Of a stretch of 64,000 bases of DNA, positions 12,501 through 27,500 are shown one piece after another. The first letter of the stretch is position 1, and each line of letters starts with the position of its first letter. The position numbers were made by a program, and so were the translations under genes. Under the pieces are notes generated by a model, which was given only the letters and a program-made list of their open reading frames with translations, did no database searches and was not told where the DNA came from. Source of the DNA: Phaseolus vulgaris (Eukaryota > Streptophyta > Magnoliopsida > Fabales > Fabaceae); contig NC_023757.2 of the NCBI RefSeq assembly GCF_000499845.2, forward strand, positions 2,700,118-2,764,117. The letters run 5' to 3'.

Positions 12501-15500
12501 TTTGTACGGATCTAATAAATACTGTTATAGTTATAGGAATATGGAGTAAATCCTCTATAGTCAAGAATATTTATCATTTGGAACATTTTTATCCCTGTAT
12601 CATATTATTAGAAGATATCAAATACCTTTTATTAATTTGTGTTGGTTTCGTTTTCTCAATAGACATAAAGCATCCATAGTTTGAGCTTAGTGTCTCTCTT
12701 TCCTATAGTTTAACGTGGTATCTAGAACCTTTTTCAAAACCGTGTTGGCCTTGTTGAAGTGGATTGTTTTAGTGCCACTTTCAGGGACCAATATTTTCTC
12801 CAATGAACACATAGTTGGGATCATGTTGCATTGTGAACCATCCGAATCATCTAAATGCCAATGTGAACCATCCATTCATGCTCATTTGCTCTCTCATTCA
12901 AGCCACAACTAACGACAAACTAACTTGCACCCTTGCCTCCTCCCCTGTGCACCCCTAAACCTATCGTGGTGGCTTTGTCAGAGTTTGTTTGGTGTTTCGA
13001 TCTATTTTTCCTTTATTATTTTATTACTTTTTTTTCCAGATTTCAAGAAAAAAATGTCTTTTCACATCACTTGTGTTCCTTCGTATTCCTCAAAAAATAA
13101 GCACAAAGACACATACTTTGTGTATAGGGGAACATATTGCCTTTGCATCACAAAGTAATAACTTTGGACACCTTTACTCTGGTAATTCTAAAAACCATCC
13201 GAAATGAGAACATTGCTACTACATTGGACATTCCATTGATAGGTGTTGGAACCTACATGGGAAACCCTCTCTCTCATCCAATATAGCCCCAAACATTTAC
13301 TATTGAGTCACCTGTTGGTCCTGCACTACCAGTTGATCTACCTTGTATGACTTCAACTACATATGAAGACTTTATGAAATTATGTGAGGCACGCCAATCT
13401 AATAGTAATGCTGTTTTGGTGGCACACACTAGTAATTTGCCTTCTTGTCACTCTCAATCTCCTTTTGGTCCTTAGGTCATTAACTCTAGTGCAACCGATC
13501 ATATATTTGTATCATTCACTTTTCCCTTCCTTTACTACTACCATTTTGTCATTTATAACTACTGCCAATGGTTCACAAGCACAAGCTTTGGCATTGATAC
13601 TACCTAACCCTTTCATACTTATTGTTGATTTTGTTCTTTATGTCACTAACTGCCCTTTTAATATATTGTTTGTCACCTAAATGACCCAATCCCATGTTAT
13701 TATTTTCACTTTCACCACATATAATGTTAACTTATAAGATTAGATATTAAGCAGGACGATTGTTGTCGCATGTGCGTCACGTGACCTTTACTATCTCTCT
13801 CCATCACCATCAGTATGTGCATCAATGATCTCCTCTTTGATGATTCATGTGCAATAGGACATCTCGGGTTGACAAAAGGATGGTGTCAATCTTTCTTGGT
13901 AGTCTTAATGAGTGCTCCTTTTTCTTTAGTTCTTTTTGATTTTTGGGGTCCTTCTTATACTATTACACTTTTTGGTTTTTTAATTTTTCTTAACTTTATT
14001 GATAATTATTCTAAATGTACTTGGATTTGGTTGATGTAGAATCGACCATAATTGTTTTCTATATTTCAAACTTTTTAAAATGAAATCAAAACCCAATTTG
14101 GTATATCCATACATGCTTTTTGTCATGACAATGCCCATAAATATTTGTCTCACCAATTCCAACCGTTAATGGCATTCAATGGTATTCTTCTTCAAATTTT
14201 GTGTACTCATACCCCTTAACAAAATGGAGTAGTTGAATGCAAAGACATCTTATTGGAACTATTTGGGCACATTTTGTAGTTATCTTCCTCACCATTTTTT
14301 GGGGGAGGTTGTCCTAACAACATATTATTTCATTAATCGGATGCCCTTAATGATTCCACTTTGTTCTTTTTCAACATTCCCATTTATATAGTCTTTCTCC
14401 ATGTATTTTTGGTACCACATGTTTTGTACATTACATCCTGCATGGTCAAGATAAACTTCCTCTTGGGTCTATAAAACGTGTCTTTGTGGGATATAGTTAT
14501 TCTAAAAGTGGGTATTGATGTTTCTCTCTAGATCTTAATCAGTATTGTGTCTATTAATGTCTATTGCTTTGATTCTATTCTATATTATACACCTATTCCT
14601 TATAATGACGACATATGTAGTCACTTTTCTATCACTATCAGTCTTCCTTCGTCACAACCATATGACTCTACCGTAACTTGGGATGCTTCTTTAACATCCC
14701 TTCATATCAACATCGTTCACGACCTATTGAAATTCCATGGGACCTATCTTCAACAAATAATGATATAGTGGAGGCCATGCCTAATCCTTCCCCGACACTA
14801 TCTCCTGTATTGAATCTAGTCTTCTCTACAAATGATTGGCCTATTGATTCCAAAAGGTTGATTTCTATTGTAACCTTTCTTTCCACTATACTAACCTCAA
14901 TTATCATCGACTTTCTACCATACACTATATTTGTTTGTCCTCGTTATCTTCTATTCCTGTCTAATTCTCTAAATGAAGCTTTATCTCATCCAGAGTGATG
15001 GAAAACGATAAATTATGGGAGTGTGCCCTTCAAAGTAGTGGTACTTGGGAGCTATTTCCTTTTCCAGCCACAAATTAATTGGTGTTAGTGGTTGTACAAA
15101 TTGTATTGACCCTTTTTCTCTTATTCCAAAAACTACATCTATTTGATTTCTCTTTTGCATTGTAGCTATTCACCACTCAACTTTGTTTCATCTTGACATC
15201 AAGAATACATTTCTACATGATGATCTTGATGAGGAAGTATACATGGAGCAATCTCCTTGATTTTTTGCTTAGGGGGGAGTTGTATGATCTGGTATGTCGT
15301 TTATGTAGGTTCCTACATGGCCTCAAGTAATCACCCTATGCATGGTTTGGGCATTTTTGGATTGTCATCCAACAATTTGGAATGATAAAAATTGATGTTG
15401 ATCATTCTTTGTTTTATTGTGGTTCTTTCGAAGGATGTATCAATCTCATTGTATATGTCAATGACACTATTATCTTCGACAATAATAAGGAGAGTATTGT

Positions 15501-18500
15501 CGAACTAAAACTATATCTTGCTCAAAAGTTCCAGACCAATGATCTTGGACACTTAGGTATTTTCCTTGATATAGAAAAGGCCCAGTCCAAGGGTAATTTG
15601 ATCATATTTCAACGAAAATAGGCTTTGGAAACTTTAGAAGAAACATGGATGTTAAATTCTATGTCCGTGAACACACCAATGGATTCGAGTGTTAAACCCT
15701 TACTTGACCAAAGAGAACTATATTTTGATCCTGAGATACTGAAGGTTTAGTTGGTATTAAATTATCTCATTGGAGCTCGACCTGACATCGCCTTTGCAGT
15801 GAATATAGTAAGTTAATTTTTATGCTCTCTTGGTCAAGACCACTAGGATGCGGTCGTATGAATCTTGAAGTGTATTAAGAATGCTCTTGGAAAAGGCGTC
15901 ATTTATGAAGATAAGGGAAATACTCAAACTATTGAGTATTTTGATGTTGACTAGGTAGAGTCACCAAGCAATAGATGCTCCACTTCAAGATACGATGATC
16001 TTGTTGGAGGTAATTTAATATTGTGGAAGAACAAGAAACAAAATATTGTGGCTAGATTAAGTGCAAGAGCCGAATACAGGGCCATGACATTTGTCACTTG
16101 TGAGCTCATATGGTTAAAACCAACTCCTTAAAGAGCTTAAATTTGAAGATAATTCCTAAATGCATCTTATATGTGACAACCGAGGTGAAGTAGCAATGAC
16201 CTTACATGCTACAAACTTGGGAAATTGACAGTACATTTACTTCGTTTGTTGAGGGAAGTAAGAAGACTTTGGACTCCTTTTATCACTAAGATGCACCATT
16301 ACCTTATATGCACCAGAAACAATGTGAGAAGTTTGGTCAATTAAAGAACAATTTTTGATGGTGAATGTTTATAGCTTATTTAAAACTATAATAGTTGGAC
16401 CTTTATGTCCACAACATTCTTGAAATTTTATTTATAGTCCAACATTTTACATTTTGGGTTTGGTAATTGGTACGATCATCTATTTTGAACAGCTATCTAA
16501 CTTAATGTTGGTTTAAATTGTCAGCCTTCCATAACAACTAATGAGATTGATAAAGAAGTACACCAGATGATAATTGATGCTGGTGCTTATCCCTCACCCC
16601 TTGGCTATGGTGGATTTCCGAAAAGTGTGTGTACATCTGTTAATGAGTGCATGTGCCATGGAATACCTGACTCTCGGCAGTTACAGGTTTTGCAAGCCTA
16701 TATTATTATTATTATTTCTAACTTTACCTTTTGCATTCATTCTTCTCATAACTAATGACAATGGTCTCTTTTTTGCAGAATGGTGATATTATTAACATTG
16801 ATGTGACAGTCTACCTGGATGTATGTTTCTCTCTTTCTAAAATTTTATTTAGGTGTAAGTATAGGAGTTATGTCTGTTATTGATACAATTATTTGGAGCT
16901 GTATTACAAATTACAGCTTCATCCTCCCATAGTGGATATTTGGAGCAAAGAGATTCCTCTCTTGCTTGGGAGAGCTCTGCTCTCTGGAAACTTGCTTTCC
17001 TTTCTCTCAATTTTTTAATTTTCACTATCTGATTGCAAGTGCCTCTGATACACGTTGTATCATTAGTGCTTTTCCTGAGAGAAGCTTGCCCATTAACGTA
17101 TGAGTACAAGAATGACACTGCATCGTCTTGACATTGTTGAATCTGATTTGTTGAGATAGCCATTTGGCGTTCTGCAGCAACCATTTGCCCCAAGTTTCCA
17201 GGTTTCAGCCTTGAGGACAAGGCTAATTCTGTTGGGCAGGGAATTGATATCCCACTCAGGTCCATAGTTGTAAACCTAAGAATAAAAAGTAGGATTGATT
17301 GTTTAGTGGCTCTGTTTAGGTGTATTTCTGTTTCAGTAGAGAAGGAGTATTTGGAGAATGGTTGATTCTATTAGAGGGGAGTGGGGTTGGTCTTTTCCCT
17401 TTGGGAAAATGTTGAGATCATCCTGGGGGATCCATTAGTGGATGTTGAGTGAGGAGAAAATATTTTGTTGAGTTGCCACGAGATATTGTGGTTATATAGT
17501 GTTTTACTCTAAGATACTAGAAATCATTGTAATCATTACTCTTGGGGGTAGAGTTCTCTATATATATGTCCTCTTGTATTGATTTACGTTGAATCAGTTC
17601 AATAAAGATCTTTTTCCTCTCATAGCACCCTTTTCAAGTGTGGATATTTGGAGCATACAGATTCCTCTCTTGCCAGAGAGAGCTCTGCTCTCTGGAAACT
17701 TGGCTTTCTTTCTCTCAATTCTGTTATTTTCATTTTTTGATTGCAGGTACCCCTAATACGCATGTATCATTGTTAGTTTAATTTACACCTTTGTTTATAA
17801 TGTGGTTAAAAAGCCAAGTAGAAACTGAGGGAGTAGGAATTTCTTACCATGTTTCTTTAAAAGATTATGTGCATGTCATTCGTGATTGTAATTTCTCATG
17901 ATATTTTAGGCTGTCATTAAATTTTATTTTGTGAAATTATTTTATAATGTTCAGTACAGTTGTTTCCGTTTTTATGTCAAACAGATTAGCTGTGGTCTAT
18001 TTTATTGGATTTTGGATGTGGGTTACCTATATTGTTTCTATGATGTTTACTGCTTTTAGTGTTAATGATTAATGTAATTAATGCCCTTATATGATTAAAT
18101 GAAATTAATACCCTTCTATATGCTATAGGGATATCATGGAGACACATCAAAGACATTTTTTTGTGGGGAAGTCAGTGATGAACTGAAAAATCTTGTCAAG
18201 GTAAATAATTATCAGTTGATTAAGGGAGAAAATAAACTTCGCTGTATGATTGATTTGATTGTGATAGTATAGGCAACACTCTGTTGACCAAATATCACTT
18301 TCTTAATCTGTTTGATATTTTCATCAACAGAATTTTACTCATTAAGCAATTTCAGTTAATTTATTTAGATTTTTCGTTGAGTAGATCCTTTATCTGTTGG
18401 AAGGTAACTGAAGAGTGTTTGGAGAAAGGAATAGCTGCATGCAAGGATGGCGCTCTTTTTAGGAGAATTGGAAAGAAAATCAGGTAAATTATTTATTGCA

Positions 18501-21500
18501 TCATACTGGAAAAAAGCACCTACAGGCATGAGGTGAAAAAATTTGAAGGTAGTAAGCAATAATTATGGAATTACTTTTCTTAATAGAAAAAGGAAACAAT
18601 ACATTGATATTTAATGGAAAAATGAAATCCTAATAAAAGGAAATAAATCTCCTGGAATAAAGGAAATAAATCTCCAGACATAAAGACTCTGAATTTGGAG
18701 CAAATCTACCAAAAAAACTCCTAATCCCAATCCCAATCCCTTAGTTTTAGGGATTTCTTACAAACAAATCTATATTTATTATCCAATCAATCTGTATTTA
18801 TTGTAGAGTAAGTGTGCGATGTTTACACCCATATTTAAACACCCCCTCCCCTTCTCAGGATGGGGAACAAATGTTCTTCATTCCGAGCTTGGTTATAAGA
18901 TTATGGAAGTATGAGGTATTCAGTCACTTTTGTCAGCATATCAACCACCTGTTGCTTGGACGGAATGTATGACATGCATACTAAAACTTCTATTTTTTCC
19001 TTAACGAAGTGTCTATCTATTTGTATATGTTTTGTTTTATCATGCTGAATGGGATGATGCGCAATGTCTATTGCTGACTTATTATCACAGTAGAGTTTCA
19101 TGGGTTCCTCCAAATAAATCTTCAAGTCATCTAAGATAATTTTTAGCCATAATAACTCACATAGCCCTTGTGCCATGGACCTGAATTCTGATTTAGTGGA
19201 TGATCTTGCCACCAAATTCTGTTTTTTGCTTCTCCATGTCATTAGGTTCCCACCTAGGAAAGTACAGTATCCATTTATTGATCTTCTATCAACAAGAAAA
19301 CCTATACCTGCATAATCTGCGTTAGTGTAGGCTTCAAGAGATAGTCTCCCATTTCTTTTAAATAGTATTCTCTTTCGAGGGCTGCCCTTCAAAAGTAATG
19401 TAGAATTCTATAAGTAGCTTGAAGATGAGGTTCCTTTGGTTCATTTCATGCATAATCTAACTTGACACTCACTGAATGAGCAATGTCTAGCCATGTGTGA
19501 GACAAATAGATTAATTGTCAACCCAATATCTGATACATATTTTTGTCTACTGCTAGTTCCTCCTCAGCCTTACATAACTTGTGATTACAATCGATTAGAG
19601 TTGACATTGGTCTGCATCCTATTTTCCCAGTTTCTACTAGCAAATCACCCATTTTTTTCATCATTTCCAATCACTATAGTTTATCAACATAAACTAGAAG
19701 TACTGTTACCCCCTCTTTTCGTTGACTTTGTTTGTAGTCAAATCCCTTCATAAATTTTGTGAATCTTCCAAACCAAGCTCTAGGGGACTGTTCCAGTCCT
19801 GAAAGAGCCTTTCGTAGTGTGCACACTTTATTTGTTCTGTCTCTCTCAAACCCAGGTGGAATATTCATGTAGATTTCTTCTTATAGATCTGCATGGAGCA
19901 AAAGCAGTTTTAACATCATATCATATTGTTAAAGTTTCCAATCAAAGTGGGCAGATAAGGACAAAAGAATCCTTACAATATCCCTCAGTGACCAACCTCA
20001 CTTTGTACCTTTCAATGGACCCATCAGCCTTATATTTTACTGTCAATATTCTTTTGCAATGAACAATATTCTTCTCTTTGTGTTTGTCAACAATTTCCCG
20101 AGTACTGTTCTTTTCCCATGAATCCATCTCCGCTTTCATGGCATCTGTCCATTCTTTCTTTGTCAAAGCTTTAGTAACAATGTTAGAGAGAACAACAAAA
20201 TTCAAAATAACAATGAACCATAGTCGATAATCTATTCCGAGAAACATAATTTGATAAAGGATAGAGAGATTGTTTTGTACAGCTTCTAGTACCTCTTCTA
20301 ATGGCTATTGACAGATCAGGGTCATTTGGAGAGCTGAGAGTGGTTCAACTGTCTTTAGTTTTAGGTTCAAAACTTGGATTGCATTCATGGACTTGCAACA
20401 TATTTGGAATGCTCTTTACTTGTTTATACATCGCTGAATCTTGGAAAAATTATAGGTACTCTTGGGGTTGAATCTCTAACTGTTCCAGTATTTTCTGGTT
20501 GCAGTTTAGTAGCATCATTGATGGTATCAATTTTAGTTTCTAATTCTGCCCCAAAATTAATTTGCTCAGTTGTAGGTTCACTTTTGGAGGCTTCAGTTGG
20601 AGCATATGACAAAACAAAGGGTTCAAGGTGGTCATCACAATCTTTTGTTTCAATTGAAGGTGACATCAATGGAGATATACAAGCCTCACAATGCACTTTT
20701 GAGGTATCTAGATTTTTAAAACAAAAAGTGATGGATGTCCTAAGCGATAGTGGTATAAGCAAAGGGTGTCTTTATTTGATACACCGAGTAGAGACATGGG
20801 TTGGTCAGCTTTTGATTGTTGACACGGTTCTAGGGAGTAAAGTTCATTTCTTTCCTTAGCATGTCCAATCCTCCTCCCTGAGAACTGCTCCTCCTGTAAA
20901 ACACACAAAGATGGGGAAAACATTGCAAAGCAATTGAGGTCATACGTAGTTTTTTGATGGAGATTAAGTTTTGGGACATGTAGAACATTTTTAAGAATAA
21001 GTTTGGAAGATAAATTAGATACCACCATATCCTGCAACTTTTACTAAAGAGCCATGGGCAACAATAATTTTTCTAGTGCTTGGAGATGGGCTATAAGAAT
21101 GAAAGAGTTGAGGTAAGTATGTCATATGATCCATAGCTCTTGAATCCACAATCCAAGAGTTAGCACTATATGAGACACTCATACAAGAAACATTATCTGA
21201 GAAAGTAGTACATTCAAAGGGTTTCTCAATTGTTCCCAGTAGGTCTTTTAGTCTTTTTATCTCCTCAATATTGAATCCTCCCTTTGTTGATTTTGGATCA
21301 GACATCACGGAGATGCAAAACAACAACTGGCTGTCTAATGGGTGATTTTCCAAAGAAGAGAAAACAACAATAAAGGCTGTTACAATGAAATTGCAGTAAT
21401 TAAGGTTGCACCCTATTGAAGACAAAATGGCAATGAAGGCTGCAAGTGATAAAAACAGATACTAGGGCTCCTGGAAAAACCTAGAGCTTTGATACCGTGT

Positions 21501-24500
21501 GGATAAATGTGTAGGCTGTAAGCAGTAGTCATGGAATTACTTTTCTTTATGTAAAAAAGAAACAATACATTGGTATTTAATGGAAAAACGAAATCATAAT
21601 TAAAGGAAATAAATCTTCTGAAATGAAGGAAGTAAATCTCAGGATATATAAAGACTCTAAATTAAATATACCAATTAAACTCCTAATCCCAATCCTTTAA
21701 TTTTAGGGATTTTTTACAAACAAATCTATATTTACTATCCAATCAATCCATATTTAATGTACAATAAATGTGCAATATTTACACCCATATATATGATAAT
21801 CAAAATCATGAGTCAACTCGCAAACTCATAAGGGTTTATATTCCTACACCATTGAAATGGCTTAACTCATTTGCAAACTCATTTTTGAGTAAGCTCGAGC
21901 AAACTTGCTCAAACTTATCGAGAATGTTGAGTCTCCTACAAAACTTTGACATTTAAGCATATGGTCTGGGACATGTACAAAAACAATTTCCCTTAGTATT
22001 AAAGACGGGGAGTGAATTGAAGTATCACCAATTTTCACACATACGTGCACACACCCTTTTGAGTTTTCTACTTTCATTTGAGTTAAAGTTGTTAATTACG
22101 CATTTTCTTATTTGTAGTTTCTGAATACAATTATTGTGTATTAATTGATGATTCAATCTTCAATATATATTTTTTTAAGCATTTTCTTTTCTTTTGAAAC
22201 ATTTCTCAGTGAGCATGCTGAAAAATATGGCTTCGGTGTAGTGGAGCGTTTTGTTGGACATGGTGTTGGAAGAGTGTTCCATTCAGAACCAATTATCATA
22301 CACAATCGTAAGTGACCAATTAACTTGCATAATTTCTTCATAGTCTTGATTTCCAATAAGAATGACTGGCTAAAATAACTCTGCATTAAACTACATATTT
22401 ATTTCTTGGTTGGCTAAAATATGTAAAAATTCTTTTTATATTCCCTAATTTTTTTTAAAATGCTTTTAATAGGTCAAGTTTTATTTTAGTTCACCAATTT
22501 AAAAGTATTTTTTTAAGTCTCAAATTAAAAAAAAAGTGAATTAACATTTCTAGTTCTATATTGAATGTGACACTTTTGTTTCATTAGGATAGAAAATTAA
22601 AAAAGAAATTGATCCATAACATCTATGTCAAACTTTTTATATTGTATAAATATGTTTGAGTGACTAACAATATGTTTTCTAACAGTTCTTTAGATAAATT
22701 GTTGTTGTAAATAGCATAATATTAGGATAAAAATATTCTCAATATCTCCATGGTAGTTAGGAAAAAATATCTTCAGAATCTTCATATTAATCTTAGCATA
22801 TTTTTATTTCCTTATTTTAAAGGATTTGATTATTACAAATAGAGACTATGGGAATGTAATTGGTATGATTGTTATCAATAAAATAATTCTTTATTTCCTT
22901 ACATAGTTGAAGTATTTACAAATAATATGATAAATTTGATCATGGTTTTAAACCCTTAAATCTAACGAAGCAAAAGGAAACATTGTATTCATACGTTCTA
23001 GTTATGACCAGTATACCTTAATCTCAAAATAAAAACATAAGTCAAAACTCTATTCATGAGAAAGAGAAGAATATTTCTAATATTGTTAAAGTTGTTTTCT
23101 CAAATTAAACACATGTTTGTAACGACAACAAATTTCATTAATGTTAACCTTGAAAATGAAAATGAATTAGTTCAAACATGGAAGACTTAAAAACCCACTT
23201 TTAAACTGGGGAACTACAAAAATATTTTTAATATGGAGGACTAAAAAACTTACTTTTAAAAGTAGTAAAAAAAATTAAAAACTGTATTTAAATGTTATGA
23301 AAAATCGAACCAAACTAGGAAGTATGGTTTATTTTGGAAAACCAAATCTGTTTTTCCCTCCAAATCAAATTGATATTTTTGGCAAATTTGTTCATCATCA
23401 GTTTAAAACCCAAATCAGTTTGAACCAGTTTTGAACTGGTTTTAGACTGTTTTTGGTTCAAAACCAGTTTTAAATTTATTTCTAAACCTGCATTTTGAAC
23501 CTTTTTCTTTCTTGTGAATCCAAATTTAAATCTGGTTGAAGAAAATGTCTTAGGTTTAAAAACCACGTTACATTATTTGGATTTTTAAAATATGATTTGG
23601 TTTTGATACTTTAATTAGATTTTTTGTGTGACCCTTGTTTTTCATTGTAACTCAGTTGCTTTCTTGTCCAAAATAATAATGTTAAAATTTGAAATGTCTT
23701 TCATTTTAACTCTGCACAATAGCTGAGCATTCATCCAAAACTAATTAACTTTTATGTTCTTTGAAAGAGCTGAAATGTTGATTAATCAGTGATTGGTTGT
23801 GTTTAATATTAACTTCATTTTTTACCTGTTTATGATTGATTACAGTGGAAGTAGGTTGTGATTTAAAATACTTGGTATAGGCAATCAAATTCACCTATTG
23901 GATGGGGCTAACTTACCTGTCATCCTTACTAAGAATTATGTGAGGAATTGTTCGTACAATATGTTACATATTAAAACCTTCCATGTGCCTTTGGTCCTTG
24001 CTACAATGCTACCCTCAGAAGACATTTAATTTTAAAAGTGTTGGCCAGAGAATTGTCCACATTTCAAGCTTACAAAGTGAATACGGGTGTCATAAAAACC
24101 ATTTATGCAACTTCACACAACATAGACCTGCCCTTCACTGTTCCCTCTTGTTTTCCTTGATACTATTTGTCCTAACAGATTTTTAATTTTATGCCATTTC
24201 TTTACAGGAAATGAAAAGCGAGGTCGCATGGTTGAAGGTGAAACCTTTACAATTGGTAAGTGAATTCTTAATTGTGCCAAGAATCTGAGGTGATAACAGT
24301 TAGAGTAGCAATTTTAGTAGTTTGTCAAGTAATTATAACCAAATTAGTTAGCTGACATCTACTCACTACTATTTAACTAACTCTAAATAGTTAGCATGGG
24401 TATGATGTAAGGCACTTCTCACTTTTGATAGACAATTGTGATTCTCCTTCTTTGTATTTCTTCAATATCATGAAAGTCTCAAGGTTCTTTCTATTTTAGA

Positions 24501-27500
24501 TCTTTGTGCAATTTGAGATTCTTAGATCTCATTAGTACCTAGTATCCTGTGTTCTATTAGCTGCCGTTTCAACTGGTATTAGTAGTCTTGTTCCTTTGGC
24601 ACGCTTCTTTCAGCCATGGTAGAATTTACCTGATCTCAAGCAGCTTTATGTGAGGTAGAAGAAAGATTGGAAAGTTGCCTTTATGAGAAAATCAAAACAA
24701 AGATGGTGGAACTCGCAGGTATGATGTAAAAGACATTGCATGATTCACTGAATGAGGCATTAACTTAATTGGTGTAGCAAAATCATGACGATCGAGAAAG
24801 GCATCACAATTTGGAGGATGATCAGGATCATCTCATCAAGATTTTGGTTCTAGTGTGCATCGTTATCAATCCCGTGCTCCTTATGCTTGTGGTACCAGGT
24901 TGGCTAGAACCGATTTCCCTAGATTTAATGGTGAAAATGTAAATAAGTGGATTCATTAGTGCAAAATGTATTTCACAATTGACCTAACTCTTGAGGAATT
25001 CAAAGTGCGGTTAGCAGTGGTGCATTTTGAAGGCAATGCAATGCAATGACATCATGCATTTGCAAAATCTATAAAAAACGATAATTGGCCGACTTGGACT
25101 GCATATGCTAAATTGTAAAAGACGGATTTGGGAAGGTTTGTGAAGATCCCATGGTTGAATTGATGAATTTGAGGCAATATTCTATTCTTACCATATATCA
25201 TGAAGAACTTGATGCCATAATCTATCAATATGGATCTACTAACAGATTATGTTCTTAGCTATTTTTTTAGGTGTTGGAGATCCCACATCGACTAGAGATT
25301 AGAGCCTTTCATTGTATATAAGTGGGTGCAAACCTCAACCCTATGAGCCGGTTTTATGGGGTTGAGTTAGGCTTAAAGTCCACGCACGAGTTGGTAGTCT
25401 CGGCGTGAGGGGGGTGTGTTGGAGATCCCACATCGACTAGAGATTAGAGCCTTTCATTGTATATAAGTGGGTGCAAACCTCAATCCTATGAGCCGGTTTT
25501 ATGGGGTTGAGTTAGGTTTAAAGTCCACTTCGTAACATTAGGCAATTAAAGAATGATATCCAAATGTTAGTGAGAACGTTCCTACTGCTATAATGATGGT
25601 ATTTTCACATGGCAAACTTTATGAATCAGCAAATCAAAGTGGTGGTATAGCTAAGCCTAATCCTCTAAAGGGTAATTCTAAACCCTTACTATCCAACAAA
25701 CCTGTTTATACTATGGAATCACAGGTGGATTCCCAAAAGGGGGAAGGTGAGCAGAAATTTAATACCTGCTTATATGAATGAAAGAAAGGTTAAGGGCCTA
25801 TGCTGTGTTTGTGATTAACCCTTCACACATGAGCATAGCTTAATTCACAAGAAAATTGAGTTTCACATGGTGGAAGTGGAAGATGATTAGTAGGATGAAG
25901 AGACATTACAACCAGAGAGACTTGTAAGAGAAACATTGTGACTTTGGAGAACCACACCTCCGTTACTGCACTCACTGGAATCATAGGTATTGGAGATCCC
26001 ACACTGACTACCGTCACTACAGACCTCACTTTATAAACTAAGCTAGTTTAGTAGAGTTGAGTTAAGTTTAAAGTCCATTTTCTATTAGTAGGTGTTAGAT
26101 ATTATGAGATATTATTAGATTTTTTTACTTATGTAATGGGTTTAACCCATATTTTTTTTGTATGTTTTTCTCTATATAAACATAACCCTATATCTCCAAT
26201 ATACACAAGGGAATTTATCCTATTTTTTCTTTTTCTTTATTTTAATATGATACATCCATGATACATTAATAAAAGATTATATATGAATATAAAATATGCA
26301 GATTTTACCCATGAACAAAGTTTAAAGGCTAAATAAATGGGTAGGGAGAGGAAGAATAAAGTGAAGAGGTCCTGTATTTTTGTTTTGGAAGGAGTACATA
26401 ACTCAACCAGAGAGGATATGGCATGTTTGCTATTTGTTTCATGAATTTAACATTTTTAATTTAAAATATTAAATTTTTTATTTAAAAGAATAGAAAATGA
26501 CTTAAGCTTTATTGGAGTCTGCTCCCTTATAATAATCAAGTCCGTATCCTGTATTAATTTTGAGGTCCAAAAAATTGGATACTTTCTAAGATATGTATCT
26601 GGGTGTATCGGTGTCGAACCTGGGTACTACACCGTTATATTAGTCATTTTGAAGTATCCAGCTTCATAGATTACATCACATATTATTTTGTGGCATGTCT
26701 GGAATATTAGGAGTAATTGGTACGGTAGGTGGTCATCCTGTCATAATCTATGTAATAATTTCAATTGAGTCATTGTTTTGGAATAAGACATATGAGGGAA
26801 ATTTCCCTTGATAGAAAGAAGTAGTAGGAACGTGTTTGGTTTTAAGAAATGCTTTTGTTTCCTTTTTCTATTTTCACTAGGAATAAAAACGTGAAAAGTT
26901 TCCACTCAGTCATTCCTTTTTCTGTCTACCTGTGGGTGCTATAGCATTTTGTTGAGATTCATGGTAATAAAAAATGCTACATCATAATTTAGAATTAAAA
27001 TTGTCCTTGTATAAGGTTGTGATGCCTTTATAGTTCATATCCGCCACCTTCCGTTCCAGAATGTATCACAGATCTTGAAATTCCATTATGAAAACTAAGC
27101 CAATGCAGATGCGATGACAATTGTGTTTGCGCTAAGCTTCCTTATTATTATATGTGACCTTCTCATCTGTACATCTTGTGTTCAAATGAAAATAAAATCA
27201 TTTGTCATTTATTTTATTTTCATGCTGATTCTGGATTTCTGTGGTTTGCTTTGCATTCTTTCTTTTTTTTTCCAATTGTTAATACGTTAGTATTTGTTAG
27301 TTGGGGAATTCAAACCTAGAACCTGTCCCTTCCTCCATTCACTTTTACCATTAAACCAACCTTATATCTTCGGTTTTCTCTGTATTGATCAAGCTGGGTG
27401 TTTAGTTTAGTCTTGAAAGTTTTTGATCCCTTATGAACTCTACTTAAATTTCAGAGCCGATTCTTTCTATGGGAAGCATTGATTCTATTACATGGCCAGA

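Larger units (their letters stand above)
18540..21787 (-). mobile_element. Degenerate Ty1/Copia retrotransposon with two LTRs in MAP1B intron 7, antisense to the gene
   Basis: Paired LTRs lie at about 18540-18831 (3') and 21498-21787 (5'). Read on the minus strand they start TGGGTGTAAAC. A purine-rich tract (GAGAAGGGGAGGGGGTG) abuts the 3' LTR, and a PBS-like GGTATCAAAGCTCT follows the 5' LTR. Fragments between them, in minus-strand order, are protease ([20 protein letters not shown], near 21120-21180), GAG-pre-integrase (YHYRLGHPS, about 20730), RT ([11 protein letters not shown] and [20 protein letters not shown]) and RNase H (18901-19392, with [14 protein letters not shown] and [13 protein letters not shown]). 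It is frameshifted and lacks a full integrase. Extensive LTR divergence indicates an old insertion. Confidence 0.85.

Noticed and set aside
16849..17265. 138-aa minus-strand ORF as a gene
   Set aside because: It overlaps the direct-repeat element in MAP1B intron 5, has no recognised domain and no partner exons.
18901..19392. 163-aa minus-strand ORF as a host gene
   Set aside because: It is the RNase H end of the degenerate antisense Copia element between paired LTRs.
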